Of a stretch of DNA of 64,000 bases, positions 1-11,404 are shown one piece after another; the first letter of the stretch is position 1, and each line of letters begins with the position of its first letter. The notes beneath the pieces were generated by a model that saw only the letters and a list, made by a program, of their open reading frames with translations, made no database searches and was not told the origin of the DNA. Position numbers and translations under genes: made by a program. Origin of the DNA: Bradyrhizobium canariense (GTDB lineage: Bacteria; Pseudomonadota; Alphaproteobacteria; Rhizobiales; Xanthobacteraceae); contig NZ_LT629750.1 in assembly GCF_900105125.1 (NCBI RefSeq), positions 5,359,001 to 5,423,000 of the forward strand, in the 5' to 3' direction.

Positions 1-77
1 TTTGAACGTCTGGGGGTTCGGTTCGGTGCGCCGTCAGGGCCCAGCCAACCTGCCGCAAAAAGAAGGATATGAGGACC

Positions 78-1979
<1,902 letters not shown>

Positions 1980-1993
1980 TTCAGGCGATGAAC

Positions 1994-2047
1994 ATGACCC
2001 TCATGCCAAAGAGCGCGCAGCGCGTCTCAATGGGTGGGGGTCATTTT
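1994..2047 (+). terminator. Hairpin with T-run between dnaK and dnaJ, probably a degenerate dispersed repeat
   Basis: ATGACCC at 1994-2000 pairs with GGGTCAT at 2038-2044 and is followed by a run of T. The loop carries an inner GC-rich palindrome (gagcgcgcagcgcgtctc). The shape is that of a weak intrinsic terminator or attenuator, which would lower dnaJ expression relative to dnaK. The inner palindrome resembles repeats scattered through Bradyrhizobium genomes, as far as I recall. Termination activity is inferred, not shown. Confidence 0.45.
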
Positions 2048-2121
2048 TCGTTAAGCCGAAGGCTGCATCTTTCAATACGCATTCCCTCGGAATGACGACG
2101 AACTTCGGGCGGATTTGACGG

Positions 2122-3255
2122 ATGTCCACCAAGCGCTGCTATTACGAAACTCTCGAGGTTGAACGGACCGCGGACGACTCCAAGCTCAAGGCAGCGTTCC
2201 GCAAGCTGGCGATGAAATGGCATCCGGACAAGAATCCGGGCGATGCCACCAGCGAGGTGCGTTTCAAGGAAATCAACGAAGCCTATGAAGTTCTGAAGGA
2301 CGGCGACAAGCGCGCCGCCTATGACCGGTTCGGTCATGCAGCGTTCGAGCAGGGTGCCGGCGGCGGACCTGGATTCGGCGCGGGCTTTGCCTCGTCGTTT
2401 TCGGATATTTTCGAAGACCTGTTCGGCATGGCCGGGCAGCGTGGCGGCCGTGGCGGTGGCCGCGAGCGCGGCGCCGATCTGCGCTACAACATGGAAATCA
2501 CGCTCGAGGAAGCCTTCCTCGGCAAGACCGCCCAGATCGAGATTCCGGTTTCGGTCACCTGCGAATCCTGCTCGGGCACTGGCGCGAAGGCTGGCACCAA
2601 GCCGAAGACCTGTTCGATGTGCGGCGGCGCCGGCCGTGTGCGGCAGGCACAGGGATTTTTTACGCTGGAGCGGACCTGTCCCGGGTGCCAGGGGCGCGGG
2701 CAGATGATCGAGGATCCGTGCCCTTCCTGCTCGGGCTCGGGCCGGGTGACACGCGAGCGCACCTTGTCGGTCAATATTCCGCAAGGTGTGGAAGACGGCA
2801 CGCGCATCCGGCTCGCCGGTGAGGGCGAAGCCGGCGTCCGCGGCGGACCTTCGGGCGATCTCTATATTTTTCTCTCGCTGGCCTCGCATCAATTCTTCCA
2901 GCGCGACGGCGCCGATCTGCATTGTCGCGTGCCGATCTCGATGGTGACGGCGGCGCTCGGCGGTGAATTCGAGGTGCCGACCATCGACAAGGGCAAGACC
3001 AAGGTGAAAGTCCCATCGGGAACCCAATCGGGCCGACGCTTTCGCATTGCATCAAAGGGCATGCCGGTGCTGCGTTCGCGACAGACCGGAGACATGTATG
3101 TCCAGGTGATGGTCGAAACCCCGCAGAATCTGACGAAGAAGCAGCAGGAATTGCTCGCCGAGTTCGAAAAATTATCGTCCGGTGCAACCCAACCCGAGGC
3201 GGCGGGTTTCTTCACTAAGGTCAAGGACTTCTTCGGTACCCGCGCTAATCCATAG
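2122..3255 (+). CDS. dnaJ: Co-chaperone DnaJ (Hsp40)
   Basis: DnaJ delivers unfolded clients to DnaK and stimulates its ATPase. The J domain spans residues 1-75 with the essential HPD at 34-36 ([10 protein letters not shown]). A Gly/Phe-rich linker follows, then four CxxCxGxG-type zinc repeats ([32 protein letters not shown]) and two C-terminal beta domains. Length is 377 residues, normal for type I DnaJ. The gene lies 142 nt after dnaK on the same strand, the classic dnaKJ order. Confidence 0.97.
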   Translation: MSTKRCYYETLEVERTADDSKLKAAFRKLAMKWHPDKNPGDATSEVRFKEINEAYEVLKDGDKRAAYDRFGHAAFEQGAGGGPGFGAGFASSFSDIFEDLFGMAGQRGGRGGGRERGADLRYNMEITLEEAFLGKTAQIEIPVSVTCESCSGTGAKAGTKPKTCSMCGGAGRVRQAQGFFTLERTCPGCQGRGQMIEDPCPSCSGSGRVTRERTLSVNIPQGVEDGTRIRLAGEGEAGVRGGPSGDLYIFLSLASHQFFQRDGADLHCRVPISMVTAALGGEFEVPTIDKGKTKVKVPSGTQSGRRFRIASKGMPVLRSRQTGDMYVQVMVETPQNLTKKQQELLAEFEKLSSGATQPEAAGFFTKVKDFFGTRANP

Positions 3256-3455
3256 CGCAGTCCGCAAAAGTGGGTCCGGTTTGACGGCCGACCGCGCAAA
3301 AAAATAATTTGCGCATGGTTTTGTCGCCACACCGCAAACATTTTAGCAGAGCACGTGCGAGGACTGTCTGGCTTGACCGTTTCGACGGCTACCTATACCT
3401 CTTTGTGACTATATTCTGACACTGCCGCTTAATCGCGGTCCCGCCTGGTAGTGAC

Positions 3456-4058
3456 ATGCCTTTGCACTCGTCCGTGCGCGCGTTGAAGAAGCCCCTCCGT
3501 CTTGACGACGAGGTGCGCTTTCTTCGTTCATGGATCGAAAAGCCCCTGCACATGGGCGCAGTCATGCCTTCGGGACGGGTGTTGGCCCGTACCATGGCGC
3601 AGTATGTCGATATCGAATCCTCAGGACCCGTCGTCGAACTCGGGCCCGGCACCGGTGCGATCACCAACGCGCTGATCGAGCACGGTATCGATCAGAAGCG
3701 CCTTGTGCTGGTCGAATATAATCCGGGCTTCTGCGCGCTGCTGCGCGATCGCTACCCGCAGGCCAAGGTCGTGCAGGGCGATGCTTACACACTGCGTGAC
3801 TCGCTCTGGAACGTGCTCAACGCCCCCGCATCAGCCGTGGTATCGGGCCTGCCGCTCGTCACCAAGCCGATGCTGACGCGCCTGAAGCTGATCCGCGATG
3901 CCTTCCTGGCGCTAGCGCCGGGGGCGCCGTTCGTGCAGTTCACCTATTCGGTGGCACCGCCAATTCCAAAATCGTTGCCGGGCGTTTCCACAGAAGCCTC
4001 TGAGCGTATCTGGATGAACCTTCCGCCCGCGCGGGTCTGGGTGTATCGCAAGGGCTGA
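3456..4058 (+). CDS. pmtA: Phosphatidylethanolamine N-methyltransferase-like SAM methyltransferase (PmtA)
   Basis: A 200-residue class I SAM-dependent methyltransferase of the soluble rhizobial PmtA type, which methylates phosphatidylethanolamine on the way to phosphatidylcholine. The SAM-binding motif is VVELGPGTGAITNALI near residues 60-75, followed by an acidic strand end (VLVEYNPGF) and the later motif VVSGLPL. The N-terminal FLRSWIEKPLHMGAVMPS is typical of this group. I recall that in B. japonicum pmtA also lies beside dnaKJ. A weak sigma70-like pair (TTGACC 3373-3378, TATACC 3394-3399, 15-nt spacer) lies upstream. Which lipid or methylation step is preferred cannot be read from the sequence. 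Confidence 0.85.
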   Translation: MPLHSSVRALKKPLRLDDEVRFLRSWIEKPLHMGAVMPSGRVLARTMAQYVDIESSGPVVELGPGTGAITNALIEHGIDQKRLVLVEYNPGFCALLRDRYPQAKVVQGDAYTLRDSLWNVLNAPASAVVSGLPLVTKPMLTRLKLIRDAFLALAPGAPFVQFTYSVAPPIPKSLPGVSTEASERIWMNLPPARVWVYRKG

Positions 4059-4109
4059 TACCGCCCCGGTACTATCGCGTGGCGGTTTATGCTAACGCGA
4101 TTTTAAATC

Positions 4110-4688
4110 ATGTCAGCGTTGAAAATCCTCGTGATCCCCGGCTCGCTGCGCACCGGCTCGCTCAATGCGAGGCTGGCGGCGGCGGCGGCCCATGAAATCG
4201 CGCAGGCCGGCGTGGAAGTCACGCGTATTTCACTCGGCGATTTCCCGCTGCCGATCTACGACGGCGATCTGCAGACGAAATCGGGCGTGCCGAAGAACGC
4301 GGTCAATCTCAAGCGCATGATGTCAGCACATCACGGCGTCCTGATTGTCACGCCAGAATACAATTCGTCGGTCCCGCCCTTGGTCAAGAACACCATCGAC
4401 TGGGTGACGCGCGTGCAGGATCTTCACGAGACCCGCGGGCAGGTGTTTCGCGAACGGGCGTTTGCGATCGCCGCCGCCTCGGAAAGCCGCCTCGGCGGGA
4501 CCCGAGCGCTGGCGGCGCTGCGGCTGATTTTGTCGGCGTGCCAGGCGCCGGTTATTCCGAGCCAACTGGCGCTGTCGTTCGCGAACGACGCCTACGATGA
4601 TAGCGATCGATTGAAGCATCCGGCCGATCTCGAGGCATTGAAGGCGGTGGTACGGCAGCTGATCGAATTTTCCCAACGCATGATGTGA
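4110..4688 (+). CDS. NAD(P)H-dependent FMN reductase family protein
   Basis: A 192-residue flavodoxin-fold reductase of the NADPH-dependent FMN reductase family (chromate or quinone reductase-like). The FMN phosphate loop is GSLRTGSLN near residues 11-19, and the second flavin-contact motif PEYNSSVPPLVKNTIDW is also family-typical. Such enzymes reduce free FMN, quinones or metals with NAD(P)H in the cytoplasm; the natural substrate here is unknown. It ends only 6 nt before pyrF, so the two are probably co-transcribed. Confidence 0.88.
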   Translation: MSALKILVIPGSLRTGSLNARLAAAAAHEIAQAGVEVTRISLGDFPLPIYDGDLQTKSGVPKNAVNLKRMMSAHHGVLIVTPEYNSSVPPLVKNTIDWVTRVQDLHETRGQVFRERAFAIAAASESRLGGTRALAALRLILSACQAPVIPSQLALSFANDAYDDSDRLKHPADLEALKAVVRQLIEFSQRMM

Positions 4689-4694
4689 GGTGAC

Positions 4695-5405
4695 ATGCAG
4701 CCAGCAAATATCGTTCCACGCGACCGGTTGATTGTAGCGCTCGACGTGCCCGGCGTGGCCGCCGCGGAAGCGATGATTGCAAGGCTTGGCGACAGCGTGA
4801 CGTTCTACAAGATCGGCTATCAGCTGGCCTATGCCGGCGGCCTGCCGCTGGTGCGCCAGCTCACGGCAGCGGGGAAAAAGGTCTTTATCGATCTCAAGCT
4901 GCATGACATCGGCAACACCGTGGCGCGCGGCGTCGAGAGCATCGCTTCGCTCGGCGCGACATTCCTGACGGTGCATGCCTATCCGCAGACCATGAAAGCG
5001 GCGATTGATGCGCGCGCGGGGTCGAATTTGAAGATCCTCGCCGTCACCGTGCTGACTTCCTATGACGATGGCGATCTCCATGCGGCGGGCTATCGGCTCG
5101 GCGTATCCGATCTGGTCGAAGCACGCGCCCGGCAGGCGCAGACGCTCGGCGTCGATGGTCTCGTCTGCTCGCCGGAAGAGGCCGCGAACCTGCGCAGGAT
5201 TGTCGGTCATCGGATGGGTCTGGTGACTCCCGGCATTCGGCCGGCGGGTTCATCGGTGGGCGACCAGAAGCGCATCATGACGCCCGCGCGCGCCATTGCC
5301 GCCGGCGCCGACTATCTTGTGGTCGGCAGGCCGGTGATGGAAGCTGCCGATCCAAAGGCGGCCGCGGATGCCATTCAGGCGGAGATCGCACAGGCGCTAG
5401 GTTAA
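4695..5405 (+). CDS. pyrF: Orotidine 5'-phosphate decarboxylase
   Basis: Catalyses the last step of UMP synthesis, decarboxylation of OMP. The TIM-barrel active-site motif [10 protein letters not shown] is at residues 66-75 with the Asp-Lys-Asp network (D66, K68, D71). The N-terminal substrate Asp (IVALDVP) and the phosphate-binding region VTPGIRPAG are present. Length is 236 residues, usual for the short bacterial form. The gene sits between the FMN reductase gene and a DUF1330 gene on the same strand. Confidence 0.97.
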   Translation: MQPANIVPRDRLIVALDVPGVAAAEAMIARLGDSVTFYKIGYQLAYAGGLPLVRQLTAAGKKVFIDLKLHDIGNTVARGVESIASLGATFLTVHAYPQTMKAAIDARAGSNLKILAVTVLTSYDDGDLHAAGYRLGVSDLVEARARQAQTLGVDGLVCSPEEAANLRRIVGHRMGLVTPGIRPAGSSVGDQKRIMTPARAIAAGADYLVVGRPVMEAADPKAAADAIQAEIAQALG

Positions 5406-5424
5406 GTAAAAAAAGGAGAGCGAG

Positions 5425-5727
5425 ATGGCAAAAGGCTACTGGATTGGGCGGGTCGATGTTCATAACGAAGAAGGCTACAAACCCTATGCCGCGGCCAACG
5501 CGGCGATCTTCAAGAAATTCGGCGGCAAGTTTATCGTGCGCGCCGGCAAGTTCACCGGCGTGGAAGGCCAAAGCCGCTCGCGCAACGTGGTGATCGAGTT
5601 TCCGGACTATGAGACGGCGATGGCCTGCTACCGCTCGCCGGAATATCAGGCCAACATTAAGGTGCGGCAGCCGCATTCGACCGCCGAACTGGTCGTCGTC
5701 GAGGGCTATGACAGCCCGCAGCCCTGA
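5425..5727 (+). CDS. DUF1330 family protein
   Basis: A 100-residue protein with the ferredoxin-like (dimeric alpha/beta barrel) DUF1330 pattern: N-terminal GYWIGRVDV, central GGKFIVRAGKFTGVEG and the C-terminal strand pair ending LVVVEGYDS. The family is widespread in proteobacteria with no settled function. A strong ribosome-binding site (AAGGAGAG) lies before the ATG. It starts 20 nt after pyrF and is probably part of that transcript. Confidence 0.85.
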   Translation: MAKGYWIGRVDVHNEEGYKPYAAANAAIFKKFGGKFIVRAGKFTGVEGQSRSRNVVIEFPDYETAMACYRSPEYQANIKVRQPHSTAELVVVEGYDSPQP

Positions 5728-5803
5728 TCCTTACCGCTGATGTCGCGGCCGATTGGTTGCCGGAACAGCCCGTCCCGGCTATAGGGCGTAGAGAGGTATA
5801 GCC

Positions 5804-6619
5804 ATGGCCGACATGCGTTTGATCGTTGCGGGGGCCGGCGGCCGGATGGGCCGTGCGCTGACGCGCGTCATTGCGGAAACACCGGGTGCGGTGCTCGCCG
5901 GCGCGCTGGAAGCGCCCGGTTCCGAGCTTCTGGGCAAGGATGCCGGCGTGCTCGCTGGTCTGCCCGCCAACGGCGTCCAGCTTTCCGCCGATCTGTGGAC
6001 CTTGTCGGCCAATGCCGACGGTATCTTGGACTTCACCGTGCCGGGCGCCACGATTGCCAATGTTGCGATCGCCGCCCAGCGCGGGCTTGTTCACGTCATC
6101 GGCACGACGGGCCTGTCGGCGTCGGATGAAGCCGTGATCAAGAGCGTCACCTCGCGCGCCATTGTGGTCAAATCAGGCAATATGAGTCTCGGTGTCAATT
6201 TGCTCGCGGCGCTGGTGAAGCGCGTGGCGCAATCGCTGGACGAAAGTTTCGACATCGAAATTCTCGAAATGCATCACAAGTCCAAGATCGATGCGCCGTC
6301 AGGCACGGCGTTGATGCTTGGCGAAGCCGCAGCAGCCGGACGCAAGATCGCGCTCGAGGAACGCTCGGCGCGTGGCCGCGACGGCTTTACCGGCGCGCGA
6401 CGGTCCGGCGATATCGGCTTTGCCTCGTTGCGCGGTGGCACCGTTGTCGGCGATCACAGTGTGATCTTTTCCGGCCCCCACGAACGCATCACGCTGGCGC
6501 ACCATGCCGAAGATCGCATCTTGTTTGCGCATGGCGCGCTGAAGGCGGCGCTGTGGGCGCATGGCAAGAAGCCTGGCTTCTACTCGATGGCTGACGTGCT
6601 GGGCCTGGGCGACACCTGA
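5804..6619 (+). CDS. dapB: 4-hydroxy-tetrahydrodipicolinate reductase
   Basis: NAD(P)H-dependent reductase of the diaminopimelate/lysine pathway, supplying peptidoglycan and lysine. The N-terminal Rossmann motif is [12 protein letters not shown] (residues 8-19). The catalytic motif [15 protein letters not shown] near residue 157 holds the His pair and the Lys that binds substrate. Length is 271 residues, as expected. AGAGAGGT precedes the start. The next gene, gpmA, follows after 27 nt. Confidence 0.97.
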   Translation: MADMRLIVAGAGGRMGRALTRVIAETPGAVLAGALEAPGSELLGKDAGVLAGLPANGVQLSADLWTLSANADGILDFTVPGATIANVAIAAQRGLVHVIGTTGLSASDEAVIKSVTSRAIVVKSGNMSLGVNLLAALVKRVAQSLDESFDIEILEMHHKSKIDAPSGTALMLGEAAAAGRKIALEERSARGRDGFTGARRSGDIGFASLRGGTVVGDHSVIFSGPHERITLAHHAEDRILFAHGALKAALWAHGKKPGFYSMADVLGLGDT

Positions 6620-6646
6620 ACCGAAATCGAAACGGAAATCACAGCA

Positions 6647-7270
6647 ATGAGCGACCGCCTTCTTGTGCTCGTGCGTCACGGCCAGAGCGAATGGAATCTG
6701 AAGAACCTCTTCACCGGATGGAAGGATCCCGATCTTACCGAGAAGGGTGTCACCGAGGCCAAGGAAGCCGGCCGCAAGCTGAAAGCGCAGGGGTTGTCGT
6801 TCGATATCGCCTTTACGTCGGTACTCACGCGGGCGCAGCACACGCTCGATCTCACACTGGCGGAGCTCGGCCAGACCGGCCTTCCGACTAAAAAGAACCT
6901 CGCGCTCAACGAGCGTGACTACGGCGACCTGTCGGGCCTCAACAAGGACGACGCCCGCAAGAAGTGGGGCGAGGAGCAAGTCCTGATCTGGCGGCGCTCT
7001 TACGATGTGCCGCCGCCCGGCGGCGAAAGCCTAAAGGATACGCTGGCGCGCACGCTGCCGTACTATGTCCAGGAGATATTGCCCTGCGTGTTGCGCGGCG
7101 AGCGCACGCTGGTGGCCGCGCATGGCAATTCGCTGCGCGCGCTGATCATGGTGCTGGAGAAGCTGACGCCGGAAAGCATTTTGAAGCGCGAGCTGGCCAC
7201 CGGCGTGCCGATCATCTATCGGCTCAATGCCGACGCCACCGTTGCTTCAAAGCTCGATCTGGCGGCGTGA
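6647..7270 (+). CDS. gpmA: 2,3-bisphosphoglycerate-dependent phosphoglycerate mutase
   Basis: Interconverts 3- and 2-phosphoglycerate in glycolysis and gluconeogenesis. The phosphohistidine motif [10 protein letters not shown] is near the N-terminus, with [13 protein letters not shown] after it, the acid/base region ERDYGDLSG, and the second catalytic His in [11 protein letters not shown]. At 207 residues it is the short alphaproteobacterial form; the longer form is about 250. Its stop codon overlaps the GTG start of the next gene. Confidence 0.95.
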   Translation: MSDRLLVLVRHGQSEWNLKNLFTGWKDPDLTEKGVTEAKEAGRKLKAQGLSFDIAFTSVLTRAQHTLDLTLAELGQTGLPTKKNLALNERDYGDLSGLNKDDARKKWGEEQVLIWRRSYDVPPPGGESLKDTLARTLPYYVQEILPCVLRGERTLVAAHGNSLRALIMVLEKLTPESILKRELATGVPIIYRLNADATVASKLDLAA

Positions 7271-7824
7271 GCGCGAGGCCAGACACCGAAAAGCCCGATA
7301 TCGTCGTTCTCGACGGAAACATCGACGACACCGCGATCGAGCAGCTCGCTTCTGTGCTGGTCGATTGTGTGGAAGGTGGCGCCAGCGTCAGCTTCATGCC
7401 GCCATTCTCCGGGGAAGACGGGCAGAAGTTCTTTCGTAAAATCGCGGGCTCGGTCGCATCAGGCGATACGGTTTTGCTGGCGGCAAAACTGGCGGGCCGG
7501 ATTGTCGGCACCGTGCAGCTTGGGTTGGATACGCCGCCGAACCAACCGCATCGCGCCGACGTCAAGAAAATGCTGGTGCATCGCTCCGTGCGCGGTCGCG
7601 GCATCGGCGCGGCATTGATGTCAGCGGTCGAACAAGAAGCCAGGCGGTGCGGCCGCTGGCTTCTGGTTCTTGACACGGTGCCCGGCGAAAACGGCTATCG
7701 CCTCTACATCAGAGCAGGCTGGACCCAGAGCGGCATCATTCCGGACTACGCGCTGTTTCCCGACGGACGGCTGTGCGACACGGCAGTGTTCTGGAAACGG
7801 CTCAACCGGTCGTCAGCGGGTTAG
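7267..7824 (+). CDS. GNAT family N-acetyltransferase
   Basis: A 185-residue acetyl-CoA-dependent acetyltransferase. Family signs are the strand [12 protein letters not shown], the CoA pyrophosphate loop [15 protein letters not shown] and the C-terminal region [17 protein letters not shown] place the start at the GTG at 7267, which overlaps the gpmA stop as GTGA and indicates translational coupling. Its stop overlaps the stop of the minus-strand Ogt gene by 4 nt. The acetylated substrate is unknown. Confidence 0.85.
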   Translation: MSARPDTEKPDIVVLDGNIDDTAIEQLASVLVDCVEGGASVSFMPPFSGEDGQKFFRKIAGSVASGDTVLLAAKLAGRIVGTVQLGLDTPPNQPHRADVKKMLVHRSVRGRGIGAALMSAVEQEARRCGRWLLVLDTVPGENGYRLYIRAGWTQSGIIPDYALFPDGRLCDTAVFWKRLNRSSAG

Positions 7825-8717
7825 TGCATCCCCAACTGTCCCGCTTCCCAGCCCAGCATCGCCTGCTTGCGGGTGATGCCCCAGTGATAGCCGGTCAACG
7901 CGCCGCCTTTGCCGAGTGCACGGTGACACGGCACCACGAACGATACCGGGTTTCTTCCGATCGCGGCGCCGACCGCGCGTGAGGCCTTGGGATTTTTGAT
8001 CTTGGTCGCGATATCGGAATAGCAGACCGCGCGGCCCATCGGGATTTTCAGCAGCGTCTCCCATACCCGGACCTCGAAATCGGTGCCGATCAGGACCACG
8101 CGCAATGGCTGGTCGGCGCGCCACAATTTCGTGTCGAAGATGCGCTGTGCCAGTCCCGCCGTGCCATCATGGTCTTCGACATAGCTCGCGTTGGGCCAGC
8201 GGCGCTTCATGTCGGCGAATGCGGTCTGCTCGCTGCCGGGATCTGCGAAGGCAAGGCCGGCCAAGCCACGGCCGCTGGCGATCACGATCGCAGTGCCGAA
8301 CGGGGAGGGGTGAAATCCGTAGCGCAGTGCCATGCCGGCGCCGCCATTCTTCCATTCGCCCGGTGACATCGCCTCATGGGTGACGAACAGGTCATGCAGC
8401 CGGCCCGGGCCTGAAAGCCCGGAATCGAGTGCGGCATCGAGCACGCTGGCGGAGTCGCGCAGCAGCCCCTTGGCGTGATCGAGTGTCAGCGCCTGCATGA
8501 AGTCTTTTGGCGTCAAGCCGGCCCAGCGCCGAAACAAATGGTGCAGTTCATCTGGTGTCACGCTGGCCGCATCCGCCATCGCTTCGATGCTCGGCTGCGC
8601 GCGCCAATGCTCCGAGATAAAGGCGATCGCCCGCCGCACCGAGTCATAGTCGCGAAGCGCCGCGTTCTGCGGGCCGGGTTTGGTCAGGCGATGGTCATTT
8701 ATGGCGAGTGTCATCAT
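7821..8717 (-). CDS. AraC-type HTH / O6-methylguanine-DNA methyltransferase fusion (Ada/Ogt-like)
   Basis: A 298-residue fusion. The N-terminal 115 residues form an AraC-like helix-turn-helix domain (IEAMADAASVTPDELHHLFR, then LTPKDFMQALTL). The C-terminal part is an O6-alkylguanine-DNA alkyltransferase with active-site VVPCHRAL and the preceding VGAAIGRNP. It transfers alkyl groups from DNA to its own cysteine. The Ada N-terminal zinc/methyl-phosphotriester domain is absent, so it is not a full Ada. Two adjacent ATGs can start it; I use the upstream one. Whether it still activates transcription is open. Confidence 0.9.
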   Translation of the reverse strand: MMTLAINDHRLTKPGPQNAALRDYDSVRRAIAFISEHWRAQPSIEAMADAASVTPDELHHLFRRWAGLTPKDFMQALTLDHAKGLLRDSASVLDAALDSGLSGPGRLHDLFVTHEAMSPGEWKNGGAGMALRYGFHPSPFGTAIVIASGRGLAGLAFADPGSEQTAFADMKRRWPNASYVEDHDGTAGLAQRIFDTKLWRADQPLRVVLIGTDFEVRVWETLLKIPMGRAVCYSDIATKIKNPKASRAVGAAIGRNPVSFVVPCHRALGKGGALTGYHWGITRKQAMLGWEAGQLGMH

Positions 8718-8771
8718 AACCGTGGATGTAAGCCCAGGCAGGCCGCCAAACCACCCGATTTCCGACAGCCT

Positions 8772-9293
8772 TCATGAAACCGGATTATAAGTCGGACCGC
8801 GCTTGGCGGCCTGTAATGCAGCCAATAAGGCTTTGGCAAAGCTCGCTTTTTCGTCCGGCCCCAGGAAGCTTGCAATGGAGACGCGGCGCCCCCGCGAAAC
8901 CAGATAAAGCTTTTCGATACCGAATTCGGCGTGGGTCTTCTGATCGAGCTGCACCCAGAGCGGATTGAGCACCCATTCGACGACGTGTCCGCGGTGGCTG
9001 ACCCGTCGCACCCGCAGCTCGGACGATGTCACCAAGATCTCTTCGGTGGCTTTGGCGCGCCGGAAATTGACCTTGAACGCCCAATAGATCAGGAGAACAT
9101 CGAGGCCGAAAAAGCCGAACACCGGCCAGGCGCCCATCAGCCAAAACGCAAATCCGGCGGCGAAGCTGATCACGCTGAGAAACGCCATCAGCACAATAAA
9201 GCCGGTGCGGTTCAGCGAACGGTGCGGCGTCAACAGTGCCGAAAACAATTCCGGCTCGGCCTGCGCCGGATCAAAGTCGTTGCCTGCGGTCAT
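8772..9293 (-). CDS. DUF2244 domain membrane protein
   Basis: A 173-residue integral membrane protein with two adjacent transmembrane segments (about residues 30-50 and 53-70), then a soluble beta-rich domain containing LRVRRVSHRGHVVEWVLNP and LYLVSRGRRVSIASFL. This matches DUF2244, a conserved alphaproteobacterial family of unknown role. It is divergent from nth with only 22 nt between the starts. Confidence 0.85.
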   Translation of the reverse strand: MTAGNDFDPAQAEPELFSALLTPHRSLNRTGFIVLMAFLSVISFAAGFAFWLMGAWPVFGFFGLDVLLIYWAFKVNFRRAKATEEILVTSSELRVRRVSHRGHVVEWVLNPLWVQLDQKTHAEFGIEKLYLVSRGRRVSIASFLGPDEKASFAKALLAALQAAKRGPTYNPVS

Positions 9294-9315
9294 CGCCTGT
9301 CAGTATACCCGGATC

Positions 9316-10161
9316 ATGGCCAAAATCATCCGCAAGACTGCGCCCAAAAAGACGGCGTCCAAATCACAGCCTGCTATGGCTCAACGCGCCGGCAAGTCTC
9401 GCGTTCAATCCAGGGCAAAGCCGGCGCAGGAAAAATCGGCGAAAAAGGCCGCGGCCAAATCGGTGCCCAAACGCGCGGCAGCAAAATCGCCTGGGGCGAG
9501 CAAAGGCGGGGCCCAGGCGGTCAAACCCTGGACCGCCGCCGAAGTGTACGAGGCGTTCAGCCGCTTTCGCAAAGCCAACCCCGAACCGAAAGGCGAGCTC
9601 GAGCATCTCAATCCCTACACGCTGCTGGTCGCCGTCGTGCTGTCGGCGCAGGCAACCGACGCCGGCGTCAACAAGGCGACGCGTGCGTTGTTTGCGGTCG
9701 CGGATACGCCGCAAAAGATGCTGGCGCTCGGCGAAGACACGGTGCGCGATTACATCAAGACCATCGGTCTCTACCGCAACAAGGCGAAAAATGTCATCGC
9801 GCTGTCGCAAAAGCTGATCGCTGAATTCGGTGGCGAGGTACCGCGCACCCGCGCCGAGATCGAATCGCTGCCCGGCGCCGGCCGCAAGACCGCCAATGTC
9901 GTGCTCAACATGGCGTTCAGCGAACACACCATGGCGGTCGATACGCACGTGTTTCGTGTCAGCAATCGCACGGGCCTGGCGCCGGGCAAGACGCCGCTCG
10001 AAGTCGAGCTCGGCCTCGAGCGTGTGATCCCGTCGGAGTTCATGCTGCATGCGCATCACTGGCTGATCCTGCACGGCCGCTACACCTGCCTGGCACGTTC
10101 GCCGCGCTGCGAACTGTGCCTGATCAACGATCTCTGCCGCTGGCCGGAGAAGACAGTTTGA
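9316..10161 (+). CDS. nth: Endonuclease III (DNA glycosylase/AP lyase)
   Basis: Base-excision repair enzyme removing oxidised pyrimidines. The helix-hairpin-helix motif LPGAGRKTANVVLN contains the catalytic Lys, and VDTHVFRVSNR holds the catalytic Asp. The C-terminal 4Fe-4S motif follows the C-x6-C-x2-C-x5-C pattern (CLARSPRCELCLINDLC). The start at 9316 gives 281 residues, including about 65 N-terminal residues rich in Lys, Ala and Pro that are absent from E. coli Nth. Earlier in-frame starts exist but would run into the divergent DUF2244 gene. Confidence 0.95.
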   Translation: MAKIIRKTAPKKTASKSQPAMAQRAGKSRVQSRAKPAQEKSAKKAAAKSVPKRAAAKSPGASKGGAQAVKPWTAAEVYEAFSRFRKANPEPKGELEHLNPYTLLVAVVLSAQATDAGVNKATRALFAVADTPQKMLALGEDTVRDYIKTIGLYRNKAKNVIALSQKLIAEFGGEVPRTRAEIESLPGAGRKTANVVLNMAFSEHTMAVDTHVFRVSNRTGLAPGKTPLEVELGLERVIPSEFMLHAHHWLILHGRYTCLARSPRCELCLINDLCRWPEKTV

Positions 10162-10231
10162 GGCATGATATCTGACCCACGTTTCTTCTGATCTGTTCGC
10201 GCAGGAGAACGGTTTTAGCGGGGAAGGCGCC

Positions 10232-11404
10232 TTGCAAGAGCAGATTAGTTCGTCATCCACGCCCAGTCAGGCGAGTTCTGCGTCATCCTCCGCCGCCGCG
10301 TCTGCGGCCGGTGCGCCGATATCACCGCCGCTGCCCGATATCCGCAGTTCGTCGCGTCGTCTTGCGATCCCGATATTCGCCGTGCTGGCCGCGTTCGGAT
10401 TTATCGTGCTGGCAACATTGCGCTGGGATGCCTGGGTCGGCGGCGCCGTGATCCAGACCACGGATGACGCCTATATCAGGGCCGATCTGACACAGCTGAG
10501 CAGCCGGGTCGCCGGTGAGGTCCTCGTCGTCGCCGTAAATGATTACCAGCGCGTCAAGGCCGGCGATCTCCTGGTAGAGATCGATCCTGCCGACTACCAA
10601 GCCCAGGTCGCCCAAGCAGAAGCCGGCGTCGCGGCCGCACAGGCAGCGCTCGACAATCTCGACAATCAGGTGGAGCTGCAATACGCGACCATTGCTCAGG
10701 CGGAGGCGCAACAGGTGTCCGCGGCCGCTCAGGAGGTCGAAACCCGTGAGGAACAGGAGCGGCAACAGTCACTCACCCAGACCGAGGCTGGAACCCGGCA
10801 AAAACTTGAACAGGCCACTGCGGCCTATGCCCGCGCACAGGCCGATGTTCGGGCGAGCCGGGCCTTGATCGCCGCGCAACGCCACCAGCTCGAAGTGCTG
10901 TCCGGAACCAAGAAGCAGCGCGCGGCGGACCTGCAAGCGGCGAAAGCTTTGCTGACTGCGGCCCGGCTCAAGCTCGGTTACACCAAAATCGTCGCACCGT
11001 TCGACGGCGTCGTGGGTGAGCGGCAAGTTCAGCCCAACGACTACGTCAATATCGGGAGCAACCTTATCGACGTGGTGCCGCTGCCGAATGTGTACGTGAT
11101 CGCCAATTACAAGGAAACCCAACTGACCCGGGTGAAGCCGGGCCAGCCGGTCGACGTGACCGTCGATAGTTTTCCGAACCAACAACTGCATGGCCGGGTC
11201 GAGCGCATCGCGCCCGCCAGCGGATCGCAATTCGCGCTGCTGCCGCCCGACAATGCGACCGGCAATTTTACCAAGGTGGTTCAGCGCATCCCGGTCCGGA
11301 TTGCGCTCGACAAGGGCCAGCCATTGCTGGAGCGCCTGCTGCCGGGAATGTCGGTCGTCACCGGAATTCATACCGACGAAGCGGGGACGGATGGCGGCAA
11401 ATGA
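10232..11404 (+). CDS. HlyD/EmrA-family membrane fusion protein
   Basis: Periplasmic adaptor of a tripartite efflux system. A Ser/Ala-rich cytoplasmic N-terminus is followed by one transmembrane segment (about residues 45-65), the lipoyl-like half TTDDAYIRADLTQLSSRVAG, a long coiled-coil hairpin rich in Gln and Ala (about 120-245) and the second half IVAPFDGVVGERQVQPNDYV. Length is 390 residues. It starts at TTG with GGGAAGG just upstream. The last codons overlap the start of the MFS transporter gene, so the pair is an EmrAB-like export unit. Confidence 0.92.
   Translation: MQEQISSSSTPSQASSASSSAAASAAGAPISPPLPDIRSSSRRLAIPIFAVLAAFGFIVLATLRWDAWVGGAVIQTTDDAYIRADLTQLSSRVAGEVLVVAVNDYQRVKAGDLLVEIDPADYQAQVAQAEAGVAAAQAALDNLDNQVELQYATIAQAEAQQVSAAAQEVETREEQERQQSLTQTEAGTRQKLEQATAAYARAQADVRASRALIAAQRHQLEVLSGTKKQRAADLQAAKALLTAARLKLGYTKIVAPFDGVVGERQVQPNDYVNIGSNLIDVVPLPNVYVIANYKETQLTRVKPGQPVDVTVDSFPNQQLHGRVERIAPASGSQFALLPPDNATGNFTKVVQRIPVRIALDKGQPLLERLLPGMSVVTGIHTDEAGTDGGK

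Noticed and set aside
2041..3027. A 328-codon minus-strand frame across dnaJ
   Set aside because: Shadow of the dnaJ reading frame, with no family features and unlike its neighbours in composition.
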